Origin: Flaccisagitta enflata | Lineage: Eukaryota; Chaetognatha; Sagittoidea; Aphragmophora | Length of the DNA stretch: 64,000 nucleotides | NCBI GenBank assembly: GCA_965153355.1 | Contig: OZ231128.1 | Coordinates: 14,880,001-14,944,000 of the forward strand | Direction: 5' to 3' | Shown: piece by piece, positions 50,165 through 62,070 of the stretch | Layout: each line of letters opens with the position of its first letter | How positions within the stretch are numbered: the first letter of the stretch is position 1 | Made by a program: the position numbers and the translations under genes | The notes under the pieces: model-generated | What the model was told of the DNA's origin: nothing | Database searches by the model: none | What the model saw: the letters and a program-made list of their open reading frames with translations, nothing else

Positions 50165-52878
50165 TTTGACTTTCGAATCTATCCTGATCTCTATCAATGA
50201 CCAAGATCCAGTAAACGCATGTTATCTCGAGCAGAAGGGCAGAAGCAGAGGGCAGTGGGCAGTAGGCAGAGGCAGTGATGTAATTGACGAAAAAGCAAAC
50301 GGAGACAGATGGACCGACCAACCAACCGACCGACATAGCGGGTCATAGAGTCGCGTAGCACGCGACTAAAAATACCTTCACCGTACTCGTACAAAAATCT
50401 GAAGTTACTGGGGATCCGAAGATTTGATAGAGATGGTATTTGGTGATAATAGCCAATGCACTGGCAGATACTGAAGTGGAATGAATAGATAATGAGTGAA
50501 TGAATAAAAACATGCCCGACCTGAGTCACTACGTGGAGTGAGGGCGCCTATCTAAGCCGTTTCTAGTCACAGACAACCGCATTTTTAACGGGCCACTCGG
50601 TCGCTTCCTATGTTTGCTTGCTCGCACTGTTCACTCCGCTCACTTGCTCCACAGTACTTTGCAATGATTCGCTCGTTCGCTCCGATCAAAAGCTCGTTTA
50701 CTCACTGTGTTCACTCCCTCATGGGACCATTGAAATTCCTGAATGTGTTCACGCTGTAAATACGTGAAATGGGAACAACGTTTTTGGTCATCCCTAGAAA
50801 CACATCCCGAATCTCATGTTGATGACAATGACTTCAGCAAAGTAGGAAAAAGAGCGAGAGCAAGATAGTCATGCGTGACCTTCCTGCCATTGAAAAGTGC
50901 CAACTGCCGATAAATGCACTTTGAGAACAAGCGTAACACTGATCGACCAACAGACTAAGACAGACCCTCTTATCGAGATGCAATCCCGATGGGCGCATCT
51001 AAATATGAGAATTTGGTTGCTTACCAAATAAACCAAATGAAAATAGTTGCAAAAGCGTTAGGTGGTCAGCGGTACCCGTGCCCTGCCTTTGTAGGTAGTG
51101 GTTGAAGTTGAGGGGGGAGCAGGGCAGCGGCCCCAACGGGGTCGATGACCTATGCTTTCACACAGGGGAATTTTCTCCTCCTCCTTCTTCTCCTCCCCCC
51201 CCTCACCTCCAGGCCCATATCTCAGCCTAGAAGCCCATATCCCAGCGTCAACCCCCAAATCCCAGTCTTGAGGCTCAAATCCCTCAAAGCCCCAATTTGA
51301 GCCTCAAAGAAAGGATTTTGGCTATAGGATGGGATTTGGGACTTGAGGTTGGGATTTGGACCTCAAGACTGGGATTTGGGCCACGAGCCTGGGATATGGG
51401 CTTTTAAGCTGAGATATGTTCCTGGAGGTGGGGAGGGGGTATGGAGAAGGAGGAGGAGAAGGAGAAGGTGGAAGAGGAGAAAATTCCCCTGTGTGAAAGC
51501 ATAGGTCATCGACCCTTTTGGGGCTGCTGCCCAAAAAGGAGTGTTTGTATTTTTGTGTATGAGATAGGAGTTGGGTTGTAGATTGGGGTTGGAAGCTCCT
51601 GCCCACCCATCTGCAACAATATTGTGAGTATCGTGACCTCGCGTCACCTGCTTTTGTTTTTATAGTCATTCTAAATGAAAGTCTCGCACGCAACTTATAG
51701 GTGTTGGCCTTGTTTTGTTTTTGTTTTTGTTTTTTTTTTTTTTTGCAATTAAGTGATAGGAGCTAAGAGCAAAAGTCTGGGCCTCGTACCATGTCTAACT
51801 GTTATGAACATTGATACACACAAAACTGAATAGCTTGGATGGTCTGTCCGTAAGCTTGGCCACCTGAATCAGTAACTCATTTTTTCTCTTAATCTGAGGT
51901 TTTTTTCCTTGCAGCTCCTGCCAAATGCTTTTTGTCACCTTCTTCCTCGCTGCCCCTGCTCACTGGCACAGACCTGTATTTTTTTTGATTAGTGGAAACG
52001 CCATTCTTGATGTTTTACCTTCGTTCAATGGTATTGAACACAAAAAAAAGTAAAGCTATCCATATTGACTTTTAAGAAAATGGTAACATTTCCAACCATT
52101 TCCTTCATCCTTAGATCTTATTCCGGACAGTTTCCTGGGTCTCCTAGAGGCAAAAGCTTTGAGAGTTATGCTCAGTGGACACGACGGAAGTCCCCATTTG
52201 ATGCCGTAAAGGACGAGAAAATCAGGTCAAGTAGGGACCACTCTAATCAACAGCCTCTCTCCTACCAATACGAGATTCCGCGACAATTTTGCTTCACTTC
52301 ATCCTCCGGAAAACGACATTCAGCTGCAGAAGCAGTGGAAGTCATTGAAGACGGCGTCCAAAGACGTTCGCACTCCTCAGCATCAACAGCAGCAGCAACA
52401 GCAGCAACAAAATCAGCAAGAGACGCTGCTGCAATACTTGCTGCACGTTGGCGCCGAGAGATTACGGCAAATTTGGAAGGTGGAAGTTGGCAATTTTGGC
52501 GAAATCATTCAAGTTCTCGACAGCAACATCAGTCGTTTGAGATTAACGGGGGAAGCTTTTTCAACTCCATCGTGCGAGGAAGAGGGACAATTAGAAGGAA
52601 AATCTCAGGATGACGAAGACGTCATTTTGGCGATCAACACCGACAAAGAACAGTCCAACGATGACAACAAAACTGACGGCAATGTTACAACAAACAATGA
52701 CGCCGTGGGGGAAGGTTCGGCGATGAACCAGGCTAAGAACATCGTCGAGATCTTTGATGCGATGAAAAAGTCGAAGCGCTTTGACTTGTCCACTCAATTT
52801 TTGGCCAAAGATGAAATTCTTGCTTTGAGACGCGTCGAAAATTTTGCTCACAACAAATTTTCTGACAAATCTAAATGA
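47740..52878 (+). CDS. CCDC103: CCDC103/DNAAF19-like dynein-arm assembly factor
   Basis: Three exons in phase, 47740-47873, 48484-48693 and 52212-52878, encode 336 residues. Residues about 17-65 (IDLNVLDKQFRCAEQTETKY, then KFRALAQKVPTYEDF and IVAASHLRPLDPKERI) follow the N-terminal helix of CCDC103, and PSVPWNQ matches its conserved VPWN. The C-terminal part (LLQYLLHVGAERLRQIWKVE and NFGEIIQVL) matches the RPAP3/CCDC103 C-domain region. The family builds outer dynein arms on ciliary microtubules, so the organism has motile cilia. Gln-rich and acidic inserts make the protein longer than the human one (about 242). Both introns are GT-AG. AATAAA at 52926 follows the stop. Exon 3's start is the least certain boundary. 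Confidence 0.85.
48212..48475. repeat. (GT)n tract and R1-related element in intron 1
   Basis: GT repeats (48212-48360) sit inside a reverse R1-related copy running from 'tttagactcgcaactgtatg' (48126) to CGCGTCACTTGTT (48475). The exon 2 acceptor follows 8 bp later. Confidence 0.8.
48484..48693 (+). CDS. CCDC103: CCDC103-like exon 2
   Basis: The acceptor CCTTACGCAG opens phase 2 and GAATG|GTAAGG closes phase 2. Carries the TYEDFKEIVAASHLRPL core and VPWNQ. Confidence 0.9.
48823..49220. repeat. R1-related element and (CTGT)n-(CT)n tract
   Basis: Reverse R1 piece (TTTTTTAGTCGTGGACACGC to TTTCCGGCCTTGTTT, 48823-48967), then CT, CTGT and pure CT blocks (48985-49220). The stretch 49225-49876 holds nothing recognised. 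Confidence 0.85.
49877..50165. repeat. (GTT)n arrays around a duplicated spacer
   Basis: GTT blocks at 49877-49960, 50020-50046 and 50110-50165 are separated by two copies of a spacer of about 60 bp with 'cagttattagcatatatagc'. Confidence 0.92.
50225..50372 (+). repeat. R1 element, 3' part
   Basis: 'gggcagaagcagagggcagtg', GACCGACCAACCAACCGACC, and the end GTCGCGTAGCACGCGAC plus TAAAAA. The stem matches, with a 3-bp loop variant. Confidence 0.8.
50556..50808. mobile_element. R3 MITE
   Basis: Starts GCCGTTTCTAGTCAC, contains CGGGCCACTCGGTCGC, and ends CCCTAGAAACACATCCC. Confidence 0.7.
51050..51718. repeat. R2 repeat copy followed by R1 pieces
   Basis: 'aaagcgttaggtggtcagcgg', GGGCAGCGGCCCCAACGGGG, an array of 'cctcaagactgggatttggg', then GGGGCTGCTGCCCAAAAAGG; 51590-51718 are R1 subterminal blocks ending AGGTGTTGGCCTTGTTTT. 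Confidence 0.75.
51719..52211. other. End of CCDC103-like intron 2
   Basis: T-rich and unique. It includes a C-rich R1-like fragment (51930-51975). A second reading frame (52115-52206) is open but does not fit the phase. Confidence 0.45.
52212..52878 (+). CDS. CCDC103: CCDC103-like exon 3
   Basis: The start at CCGTAAAG|G is the only AG giving phase 2 without an immediate stop. Encodes LQKQWKSLKTASKDV, a Gln run, and the HVGAERLRQIWKVEVGNF block, ending KFSDKSK and TGA. The family block is secure; the first 20 codons are not. Confidence 0.75.
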
Positions 52879-52925
52879 GTTTTTTTTATCATGAATGTTC
52901 ACTATTTCAATTCCAAACTTATGTG

Positions 52926-52931
52926 AATAAA
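52926..52931 (+). terminator. Polyadenylation signal of CCDC103-like gene
   Basis: AATAAA 48 bases after the TGA stop. Confidence 0.6.
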
Positions 52932-53137
52932 TGCGTTGATGTGGATCGAAACTGACTCCTGACAATGGAGATTTTGCACATGAAATTGAATCACTCGCCC
53001 AAAGGGCAACTTGGTGTCAGCTAATTGTTTTTGTGAGTGAAGTGAGTGAAAAGTCATATTGTCGTTAGTTTTTCAGAAGTTTTGCGTGGCGTTGGGGTTA
53101 AATGACATATGAGTAGCCAAAATAGAATTAGCGCTTT

Positions 53138-53695
53138 TAGGGCAGCGGCCCCGAAGGGGACGATGTCCTGTAGAACACAGGGGGACTTTCGTTCGTGCGT
53201 GCGTGCGTGCGTCCCCCCCCCCCGCCTCGAGGCTCAAATCCCGGCCTGAAGGCCCAAATCCCAACCTCAAGGCTAAAATCCCATCCTAAAGGCTCAAATC
53301 CCAGCCTCGAGGCTCAAATCCCAGCCTTGAGGCTCAAATCCCAGCCTTGAGGCTCAAATCTCAGCCTCAAGGCTCAAATCCCAGCCTCAAGGCTCAAATC
53401 CCAGCCTCAAGGCTCAAATCCCAGCCTCGAGGCTCAAATCCCAGCCTCGAGGCTCAAATCCCAGCCTCCAGGCTCAAATCCCAGCCTCCAGGCTCAAATC
53501 CCTGCCTCCAGGCTCAAATCCCTGCCTCGAGGCCCACACGGATGGACGGACGGACGGACGGATGAACGAACAAAAGTCCCCCTGTGTTCTACAGGACATC
53601 GTCCCCTTCGGGGCCGCTGCCCTGCTACCCATCACCTACAATCACCAACATATGAAGCAGGGCAACGGGTATCGCTGACCACATATTGCCCTATC
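53138..53695. repeat. R2 element, best-preserved copy
   Basis: AGGGCAGCGGCCCCGAAGGG with 'gtcctgtagaacacaggggg' at the left is repeated inverted at the right ('ccctgtgttctacaggacat', CGGGGCCGCTGCCCT). Between them are GTGC and GGAC runs and about 15 units of CAGCCTCGAGGCTCAAATCC. The right tail reads 'gaagcagggcaacgggtatc'. Confidence 0.85.
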
Positions 53696-53707
53696 TTCAG
53701 AATAGAA

Positions 53708-54115
53708 AACAAGGCCAACACCTATAAGTCGCGTGCAGGACATAAATAGCTTAAGATGACTTAAATTGACTTTAAATTACTCAAGGTGACCTGAAATGAC
53801 TAAAAATGACTTAAAATGACTTTAATGACCATATTGACCATATTGACCATATTAACTAAAGTGACTTAATATAACTTAATATGACTTAAAATGTCTTAGA
53901 ATGACTTAGAATGACTTAGAATGACTTAGAATGACTTACAATGACTTAAAATGACTTAAAATGACTTAAAATGACTTATAATGGCATCAGGGAAGGATCT
54001 GTGAGCCCAAAAAGCTTAAAAATGCCGAAAAAGTAAAAAGAGGACCAACCGACCAACCAACCGACTGACGAACTGACAAAGCGGGGTGTTTAGTCGCGTA
54101 GCACGCGACTAAAAA
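53708..54115 (+). repeat. R1 element
   Basis: Starts AACAAGGCCAACACCTATAA; loose 'aatgacttag' array; GACCAACCAACCGACTG; ends GTCGCGTAGCACGCGAC plus TAAAAA. It stops 12 bp from the beta-helix gene's AATAAA. Confidence 0.87.
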
Positions 54116-54126
54116 CTAAAATGAGA

Positions 54127-54132
54127 TTTATT
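54127..54132 (-). terminator. Polyadenylation signal of beta-helix gene
   Basis: AATAAA on the minus strand, 83 bases after the stop codon. Confidence 0.55.
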
Positions 54133-54214
54133 TTTTCTTTCTTTTTAATTTGCCCCTATTGATACCATCTGACATTCTGAGGAATAATTCTTAGGACTGA
54201 TTCTTATCAAATGA

Positions 54215-54355
54215 CTATGAAGAGACTTGATTATCGATTGTAAAAGTCCAGACATCTCCTTTGACTGTCCCGTGTTCTCCTTTAGCATCAACAGCCCAAA
54301 AATATTTCTTTCCGGGCCGCAGGTTTTGAGGAAGTGCGCACATGTTTGCTTGACC
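54215..54355 (-). CDS. Beta-helix gene, last exon
   Basis: Encodes GQANMCALPQNLRPGKKYFW, then the GDVWTFT strand, ending DNQVSS and TAG. Acceptor TACCTTTTCAG, phase 0. Confidence 0.88.
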   Translation of the reverse strand, partial: GQANMCALPQNLRPGKKYFWAVDAKGEHGTVKGDVWTFTIDNQVSS

Positions 54356-57300
54356 CTGAAAAGGTAACCGTTATAGCATAATTATAAATGTTCAGTGAGG
54401 AAATAGAAACCTAGAAATGTTGTGACAAAACACTAACAACCCCCTCCCCCATCCTGGTTGCTTCTGTTAGCTTCTGTTAGCTTTTCTGGGATCAGAGAGA
54501 GTAAGAGAGCAAAAAAAACCAAAAAAACAAACAAAACCCATGGGGTCGAATCAGACAACAAATTGGAAAATGAGGTTGTCAAAGTGTGAAGCGTGAGGTA
54601 GCATGACAGGCCGTCAGACAGACTGAACATTGACATAAAAACAAAAATTATCTCTGCCCACCTTCAGATTCTTCAGAAACGCTTTAGGCGATCTTCTCTG
54701 CACTTGACCATGACTTTCGGCTAGATAGATATCATGGGAGGCGGCATTGAATCCCTGACGATGGGAAGTAGGTAAATACTGTTTTTATTTACAATGTAAA
54801 ACGTTAGAATTAGGACGGAGGGTAGACACCTATAGATTAGCAATAGATCATCTCGTTGAAAAGTTGCTTGAACCAATTAGAAAAAGCCACCGACCCCCTT
54901 GATTTGACAAACAGTCAAATGTTTTGGTACCAGAGCAAACATTGCAGCGTGAGGGGCCGGCTTTGGGGGTGTTTCTAGCCAGAGACAATCGCGTTTTTAA
55001 TAGGGTATGATGAGAAATATCTCTTAAGCCACTGATGAAAAGGGAGCCATTCTTTAGGTAAACCCACCAAAATAGACTGCTAATACAGTGAAATAAGTTT
55101 GGATTTGGGCGGAAATTGCATTTCCCCCACTTTTTTTGAAATGCGGTAAATGCGGAAAAATTGCAAAAAACGCGAAAAATCATTATTTTCATTATATTTC
55201 CCCTTTGCCAAATTTGATCTTATTAAAACTAAAAATCTTCAAAATTTTGATTCTCATTTGTGACTTGTTATTATATTGAAATCAGAGGAGTTTCAATCAT
55301 ATTACTCACTTCAGCAAAAGAATGATATGAAAGATAAAATCATGATAAATTGCAAAAAATGGCAAAAAATGGCAAAAAATCACAAAAAATTGCAAAGAAT
55401 TGTGAATTTGAGAATAATTTTTCTTTGATAATACTTAATCTGATTAAAGCTAAAAATGCTCACAATATTGATTTGGGCTTCATTTCTGACAGAAATTGTT
55501 ATTGCACTGAAATCACATTTAAATCACATTACTTTATTAAAAGAATAATATGAAGTGTAAAAATATAAGATTATTGAAAATGTGAGAATCAACATGCCTT
55601 TAATTGAAAGGTTGACAAAACAGAAGTGAATTTTAAGTCATCTTCCTTCTCTTCATCTGTAGAGGGTTGAACAGAAATTCACTTTCTTTAAGACCTGCTT
55701 AGTAGTGTTTTACGCCTTTGAAAAGCCCTTTTCAAGAGTCTGAGGAGGCTCTGGTGAGGCTTTTGAGGGTAAATGTGAGATCTGAAGGGCTCATATAATA
55801 TCTATTTGGGCTCAATAAAAGATTAATAGGGCTAAAGTCAAGGTCTGAGCTCAAGCTGATTTTAAGGCAGTAAGAGCTTATTTGAAGCCTGACAGGGCTG
55901 ATTTGTGCACTGAACAGGCTGATTTGCGGCCTGAGAGGGCTAATTTGAGGGGGTGAAGCAAGAAGAGACAAACAAATGGCAGACTTATAAAAGCCCCCCC
56001 CCTGAGTTCTACTGGATTTCCTTCTCTTTGGGACCACTGCTCAGAAATCCTTTTTGGGCAGCGGCCCCATAGGGGCTGATGACCTATGCTTTCATACATA
56101 AACACCAGTGAGAGCTCATAAACACCAGTGAGAGCTCATAAACACCAGTGAGAGCTCTAAAGGCTCTCATCCTTTATTTAAGTAGGGTTGGGTGGTAATG
56201 TTGTCCAACTTTCATAGAATAAGGACAAAGGCCTTAGGAGCTCTTACTGGGGTTTACTGTGCACCCTCCACCAATATCCTTACAATTTTCAAAATTCACC
56301 TCAGCCCCTACCACAGAGTGGCTTAACAGATGCAAATCCATCAAGTTACTCTGAGTCAACCCAAAACTGTAAAAACTAATGTAATCATAATTCAAATTAT
56401 GCAAAACAAATTACCAAAGGATAAGTAGAATTTTCTGCTTCTCCTTCTTCTCTGTCCCCCCCTTCAAATCCCAGTCTCAACTCTCAAGACCCGAATCCTG
56501 GTCTCGATGACCAAATCCCAGTCTTGAGGCCCAAATCTTAGCCTCAAGGCCCAAATCCTAGCCTAAAGGCCAAAATCCTAGCCTGGAGGCCCAGATCCCA
56601 GCCTTGCGGCCCAAATCTCAGCCTCAAGGTCCAAATCCCAGTAGGAGGAGGAGGAGGAGGAGGAGAAGGAGAAAATTCCCCATATGTGTGAAAACATAGG
56701 TGATCAACCCCATCAGGGCCGCTCCTTCTCCTTCTTCTTCTCCTCCGCACCCTCCTCCCCCCAGCCTAGAGGCCCATTTCTCAGCCTCGAGGCCCATATC
56801 CCAGCCTCAAGGCCCAAATCCCAAATAATTGAATGCTGAATATAACTATTATATACATCAGTCAGTTTTTGCTACAGAGAAAATACTGCACGGTGATAAG
56901 CCTTAATTTTAGTTTTTTGCGCTGAGTCAATTTTAAGTTGAGCGCTTCGCGACTCTATAAGGAACTTTTTGGTTGGTCCATCAGTCCGTTTGTTCATCTG
57001 TCACAAAATTGTTTTAAAGGCTATTAATCACTATTTGGGCAGCGGCCCCGAAGGGGACGAAGTCCTGTAGAACACGGGGGGAATCTGTCCGTCCTTCTGT
57101 ATGTACGTCCCTCTGTCCATCCATCCATCTGTCCCCCCCCTGCCCCATCCTCAGGTCTTCATCTCCTTTGGGGCCCAAATCCAAAGAGTATGGCGCAAAT
57201 CCAAACAGTATGGCCCAAATCCAAACAAAATGGCCGAAATCCAGGCAAAATGGCCCAAATCCAGGCTAAATGGCCTGAATCCATACAAAATGGGCCAAAT

Positions 57301-60300
57301 CTGGCTAACAAACCTGAATTCTGGCCTGAGCTCTATCATTTTGGCCCCTAAAACCTAGATTCTGGCTTCTAAAACCCACATTCTAACCTTAATGACCCAG
57401 AACCTGACCTCTGGGACCCAGATTCTGACCTCAAAGACCTAGGTTCTGGCCTCAGAGACCCAAATCCTGGCCTCAGAGGCTCAGATTTTAGCCTCTAAGA
57501 CCAAGAAATTAGTCCCTGAGACCTGGAGCCTGGCCTGTTCCTACCTCAACTTAACCTACAAACTATTCAAGAGTAGCAAGGGTACCATTGTTCATATACT
57601 GCCTTTTGTCATTTCTCCATGGTATTCAATGAAATTTTGAATAACAGGGCCTCCTGGACAGAAGGAAGACAGAAGGAGGGATGGACAGACGGATGGACAG
57701 ATGGACGAATGGACAGATTCCCCCTGTGTTCTACAGGACTTCGTCCCCTTTGGGGCCGCTGCCCTGCTCCTTCTCAACCTGAATCACTAACTACTCAAGC
57801 AGGGCACGGGTACCGCTGACCACTTACTACCTTTGGACTGCTATTCATGTCTCTGTATAGTAGAGAAGAAACTTGGAGGAGAAAATAGGCATCTAAAATG
57901 TTGTTTGTTTTTTTTTTAAATTTAAGTCTCTCTGCCTGACTTTTTTGAATAGGCCGAGGCATGCGACTTAGGTCTAATGACCTCGTTTTGTTGAGATTGA
58001 CCTGAGGGAGGCATGAATTTTTTGAGACTGGAGAAAGAGTCTAGAAACTAGATTTTAGAAACAACTGAATGAAGGAATGAATGAGGAAACAATCCACAGA
58101 GTTTTTTCCTATATATATGCTACGTTATTGCATTTTCCGATTTTTCGCGATTTTCGCCTATTTTGGTGTTGTTGATAGTACCCAGTAAAATGAGGGGGAA
58201 ATGCAATTTCTGATACTTAGGATGAAAAGGACCACTGTTTTTATCTCCTTACACATGCATATTTCAGAAAATGTACTCCCTTTTTATGCCCCAACACTTC
58301 ATTGCATTTCCCCGCAGCCTCAAGACACCCTATTTTTAACAGACCTTTCGGCCGCTTGCTATGTTTGTTCAGCTCACTCGCTCTGCAACGATCTGCTTTG
58401 CTACGCTTGATTTACTCGCTTGCTCCATTCACGAGCTCGCTCACTCACTCCCTCGTGGGACAGTTGAAATTTAAGAATATGTGTTCACGCATTTTACAGG
58501 AACAAACGCGTTTTTCATCTTCACTAGAAACGCGCCCTATACAATCCAAAGGAAGCTGCCGTCAGCATCATGTGTCATCAAAACAAACATAAAAACTTTG
58601 AAGGATTTTTTCTTCTATTTTATGCCCCCCCCGCCCCCCCCCCCTCCGCTCGCTCAAGAGGAGACTACTCCAATTCCAAGAGAAAGTGGGCATAAGTGAT
58701 ACACTTGTGAACCTGTAAAAATATCAGAGCGTCTCTATCCATGGAAAGATGACTCTGATCAGCTGGGATGGGCTTCGTCGCTTTCATCATTTGTCTCCCA
58801 GGAATCCAATATTCATCAGCAATTCCAGCGGCATAAGGACCAGCACCCGCTTTGGCGTAAGCTGACCCCACTTTGGGTCTGAAGTCTCGATTGTTGAAGT
58901 CAACGAGAGAAGCGACAACATCATCGCAACCATCCCATGGCTGAGGGAAATTGCCCTCAACACGGGAACCAGACATCGGGATTTGCTTCTTGGTGACTCT
59001 GAAAGATGATATTTATATATTGATAAAAAGTCGATAAAGATATCCTGATTTGTGCTTGCATAACAACTTCATTGCTGTAATTTTTTTCTCTTTCTTTTGT
59101 TGTTTTTGTACCGTCTTTTCGCCGTATTTTTGAAACATCATAATCATCTTGGCACATGCTTAATTAGAATCAAGCAGGGGCGTATTTGACGGGGCGTCAG
59201 GGGCAGCAGCTGCTGCCCTTTTTATTGGGGAACAAACCCTATCGGCATTTGGCAATAACTATGCTTCACATCATATGACAAAACATCATCCATGGACTTG
59301 TTTACGCTTTTGATAGTAAACATTTTACACTGTAGTAATGCAAGACTTCCTGGTACACTTGTACAAGCATCTGTCAATCGTTTGTTTTTAAGACTTTTTA
59401 AGCGTTTTTTTTAAATTAGGGTTAGGGGTGGGTTTAGGGTTAGGGTTATGGTTAGTTTTAGGGTTAGGGTTAGGGACAAGGTTTGCTTTAGGGCTAAGGG
59501 TTGGCTGGTTTTTATGTATTACGACCCGAAGCTATTCGAATTTAATTTGCTCTGGCGGAGGATTCTGAAAGAAAAACAAAATCGTGCAGAGACTCAATCA
59601 GCAGCTCCGACTTCCTTTTATATGATGACTCCCTTTTATATGATAACACAACAGTAACATTAGCAATATTAGTTGCATAATTACCTATATGTAATGGAAA
59701 AATAATTTGAACACAAGACTCGTTGGGACACAGATTTTGGCTTGCTGCCCCAAGAATTTGGGCTCAAATACGCCCCCGGAACCAAGTAATGTCATTTTCC
59801 AGGTAACGGCTAATATAGCCTCTGAATTAAAGCCCAATCCTGCATTTACCTACTCCATCCACCGTTGGAATAGTCGGCGATATTAAGCAGGACTTTTGTG
59901 TCATTGTTAAATGGCACCAGAACTTGTCCAACCCACTGTGGCACGTTGATATGAGGCTTGCGTTGTTTCTCAAAACTTGTCGTGCAATATGATGGGGAAA
60001 AAGCCATGTTTTTTAGGACAGTGTGATTGTCACCTTTCACCTGGATCCCAACTGCGATTGGATGGAAAATGACTCTATACAGTTTTGCCTCGATTCCAAA
60101 TTCATACTCCAGAAAAAGAAACAAAATGTTATCTGTAGTCACGTGCACGGGACTCTACAACCAGCTATGTCTGTTGGTCAGTCTGTCCATCCGTTGGTCA
60201 CCAATAGCTTTTTTTGCGTCTTTGGCGGTATTTTGCATTGCTGCTCCTGCCCAAAAGTAAGCCTTTTCTATCACTGCCCCTGCCCACTCACACACGACTT

Positions 60301-62011
60301 TGGGGGCCATGTATCCGGCCTTGCTCTACCATTCTATACATTCTGTACCTTTTTCAATTAGCCTTAGGGGGCGTTTCTAGTCAAAGACGATCGCGTTTTG
60401 AAAGGGCCACTCGGTCGCTCGCTACGTTCGTTCGCTCGCACCGCTCACTCCGCTCACTCGCTCCGCAATGCTCCGCTTCGCTATGCTCGCTCACTCACTT
60501 CGCTCACTCCCTCGTGGGACGGTTGAAATTCTTGAATATGTGTTCACACTGTTATCGTGTTTCACGGGAACAAACGCGTTTTTGGCGCTCACTAGAAACA
60601 CGCCCTTACTTGTATTCCAGACGACATTTTCTCTCATGATGGCTCCGTTGCCCAACTTATCTCCTTTATTGGACGCATCATTTGGGCAATCAAAGCGTAA
60701 ACCTAATAAACAAGGTCATTAGACCTAAGTCGCGTGCGTCGGCACTTTCAAAAAAAGACTGGCAGACAGACTGACAAACATTTTTTTTCAAAAAATCATT
60801 TGAAATGGCTGTTTACTGACTTGAGGTGTCTTCTCCACTATTCAGAGACTTAAAAAATGCGATATAAAGCCTTTAAAAGGACTTTGTTATGGACGGACTG
60901 ACGGACCGAAAAGTGGCTTATAGAGTCGCGTAGCACGCGACTAAAAAGAACAAGTAAATAACACAATACCCTTTATAGTGTAATGACAATATAATCTTTT
61001 TCCATGAGGCAAGGGAGTGGAAAAGAGAGCAGTGCAATGTTCTGTGCATGTCAAAATAAGACAAGCTAGATGGTGAGTGAAAAAACAAGGCCAACACCTA
61101 TAAGTCGCGTGCGAGATTTACAGGGTAAGAATGACTTAGAACGACTTTGAATGACTTAGAATGACTTAGAATGACTTTGAATGACTTTGAATGACTTAAA
61201 CTGTCCAAAAAGGACTTAAAATAACTAAAAAACCTAATGACCAAAAATGACTTAAAATAACTAAAAATGACTTAAAATGACTTAAAATGACTTAGAATGA
61301 CTCAAAATGACTTAGAATAACTATTAATGACTAAAAAAGACTTATAATGACCTAAGAGTTGACGTTATATAACAAAAAACGTAAAGTGTGATGGACCGAC
61401 GGACGGACGGACGGACCGACGGACGGACGGACGGACCAACGGACGGACCGACAAAGCGAGGTGTAGAGTCGCGTGCACGCGACTAAAAACAAGGTCGTAT
61501 ATACGGCAGCATAAGTCGCGGACGGGTAGGCAGGAGCGGAAAAAGCCGAAAAACAACTTTATGACGGAAGGACGGACGGACCGACGGACCGACAGACTGA
61601 AGAGTGGGTTATGAAATCGCGTGTCCGCAACTAAAACTAACATACAGCGTGAATAGTCAGTGTATGTATGAGAATTTGCATGTACATGTTCATATCTGTT
61701 CTCATATCAAGTTCATGCCTTCAGTTTAATCATTGACAAGCGTCTTGCCTAATTTTGGTTGATCATGGACCCAATTTTGCGTAACGACTGAGTGCGCATT
61801 TTGAGCAGGGACTCTTACTTGAATTCCCGAGCCATCGTTTTGTCCAAGACCCCAACATTGTCCTAAGATGTTTGGGGTTTTTTTCTCGAGAAATTGTAAT
61901 TTGAAAAGTGGCGGTCTATGTCATACTTTTACTCATTTGCTCTAACTTGGTCGGTGAGTTGCTGTACAGTAATGTTAGTCTTTCAGTGTAATTGACTAAG
62001 ATTCTGTCAAT

Positions 62012-62070
<59 letters not shown>

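Noticed and set aside
60052-60132. Longer version of the beta-helix exon starting at GACTACAG|AT
   Set aside because: Phase fits, but it adds residues with no place between VVWNT and GIQVKGDNHT and starts in repeat-derived sequence. The acceptor at 60052 gives the expected coil spacing.
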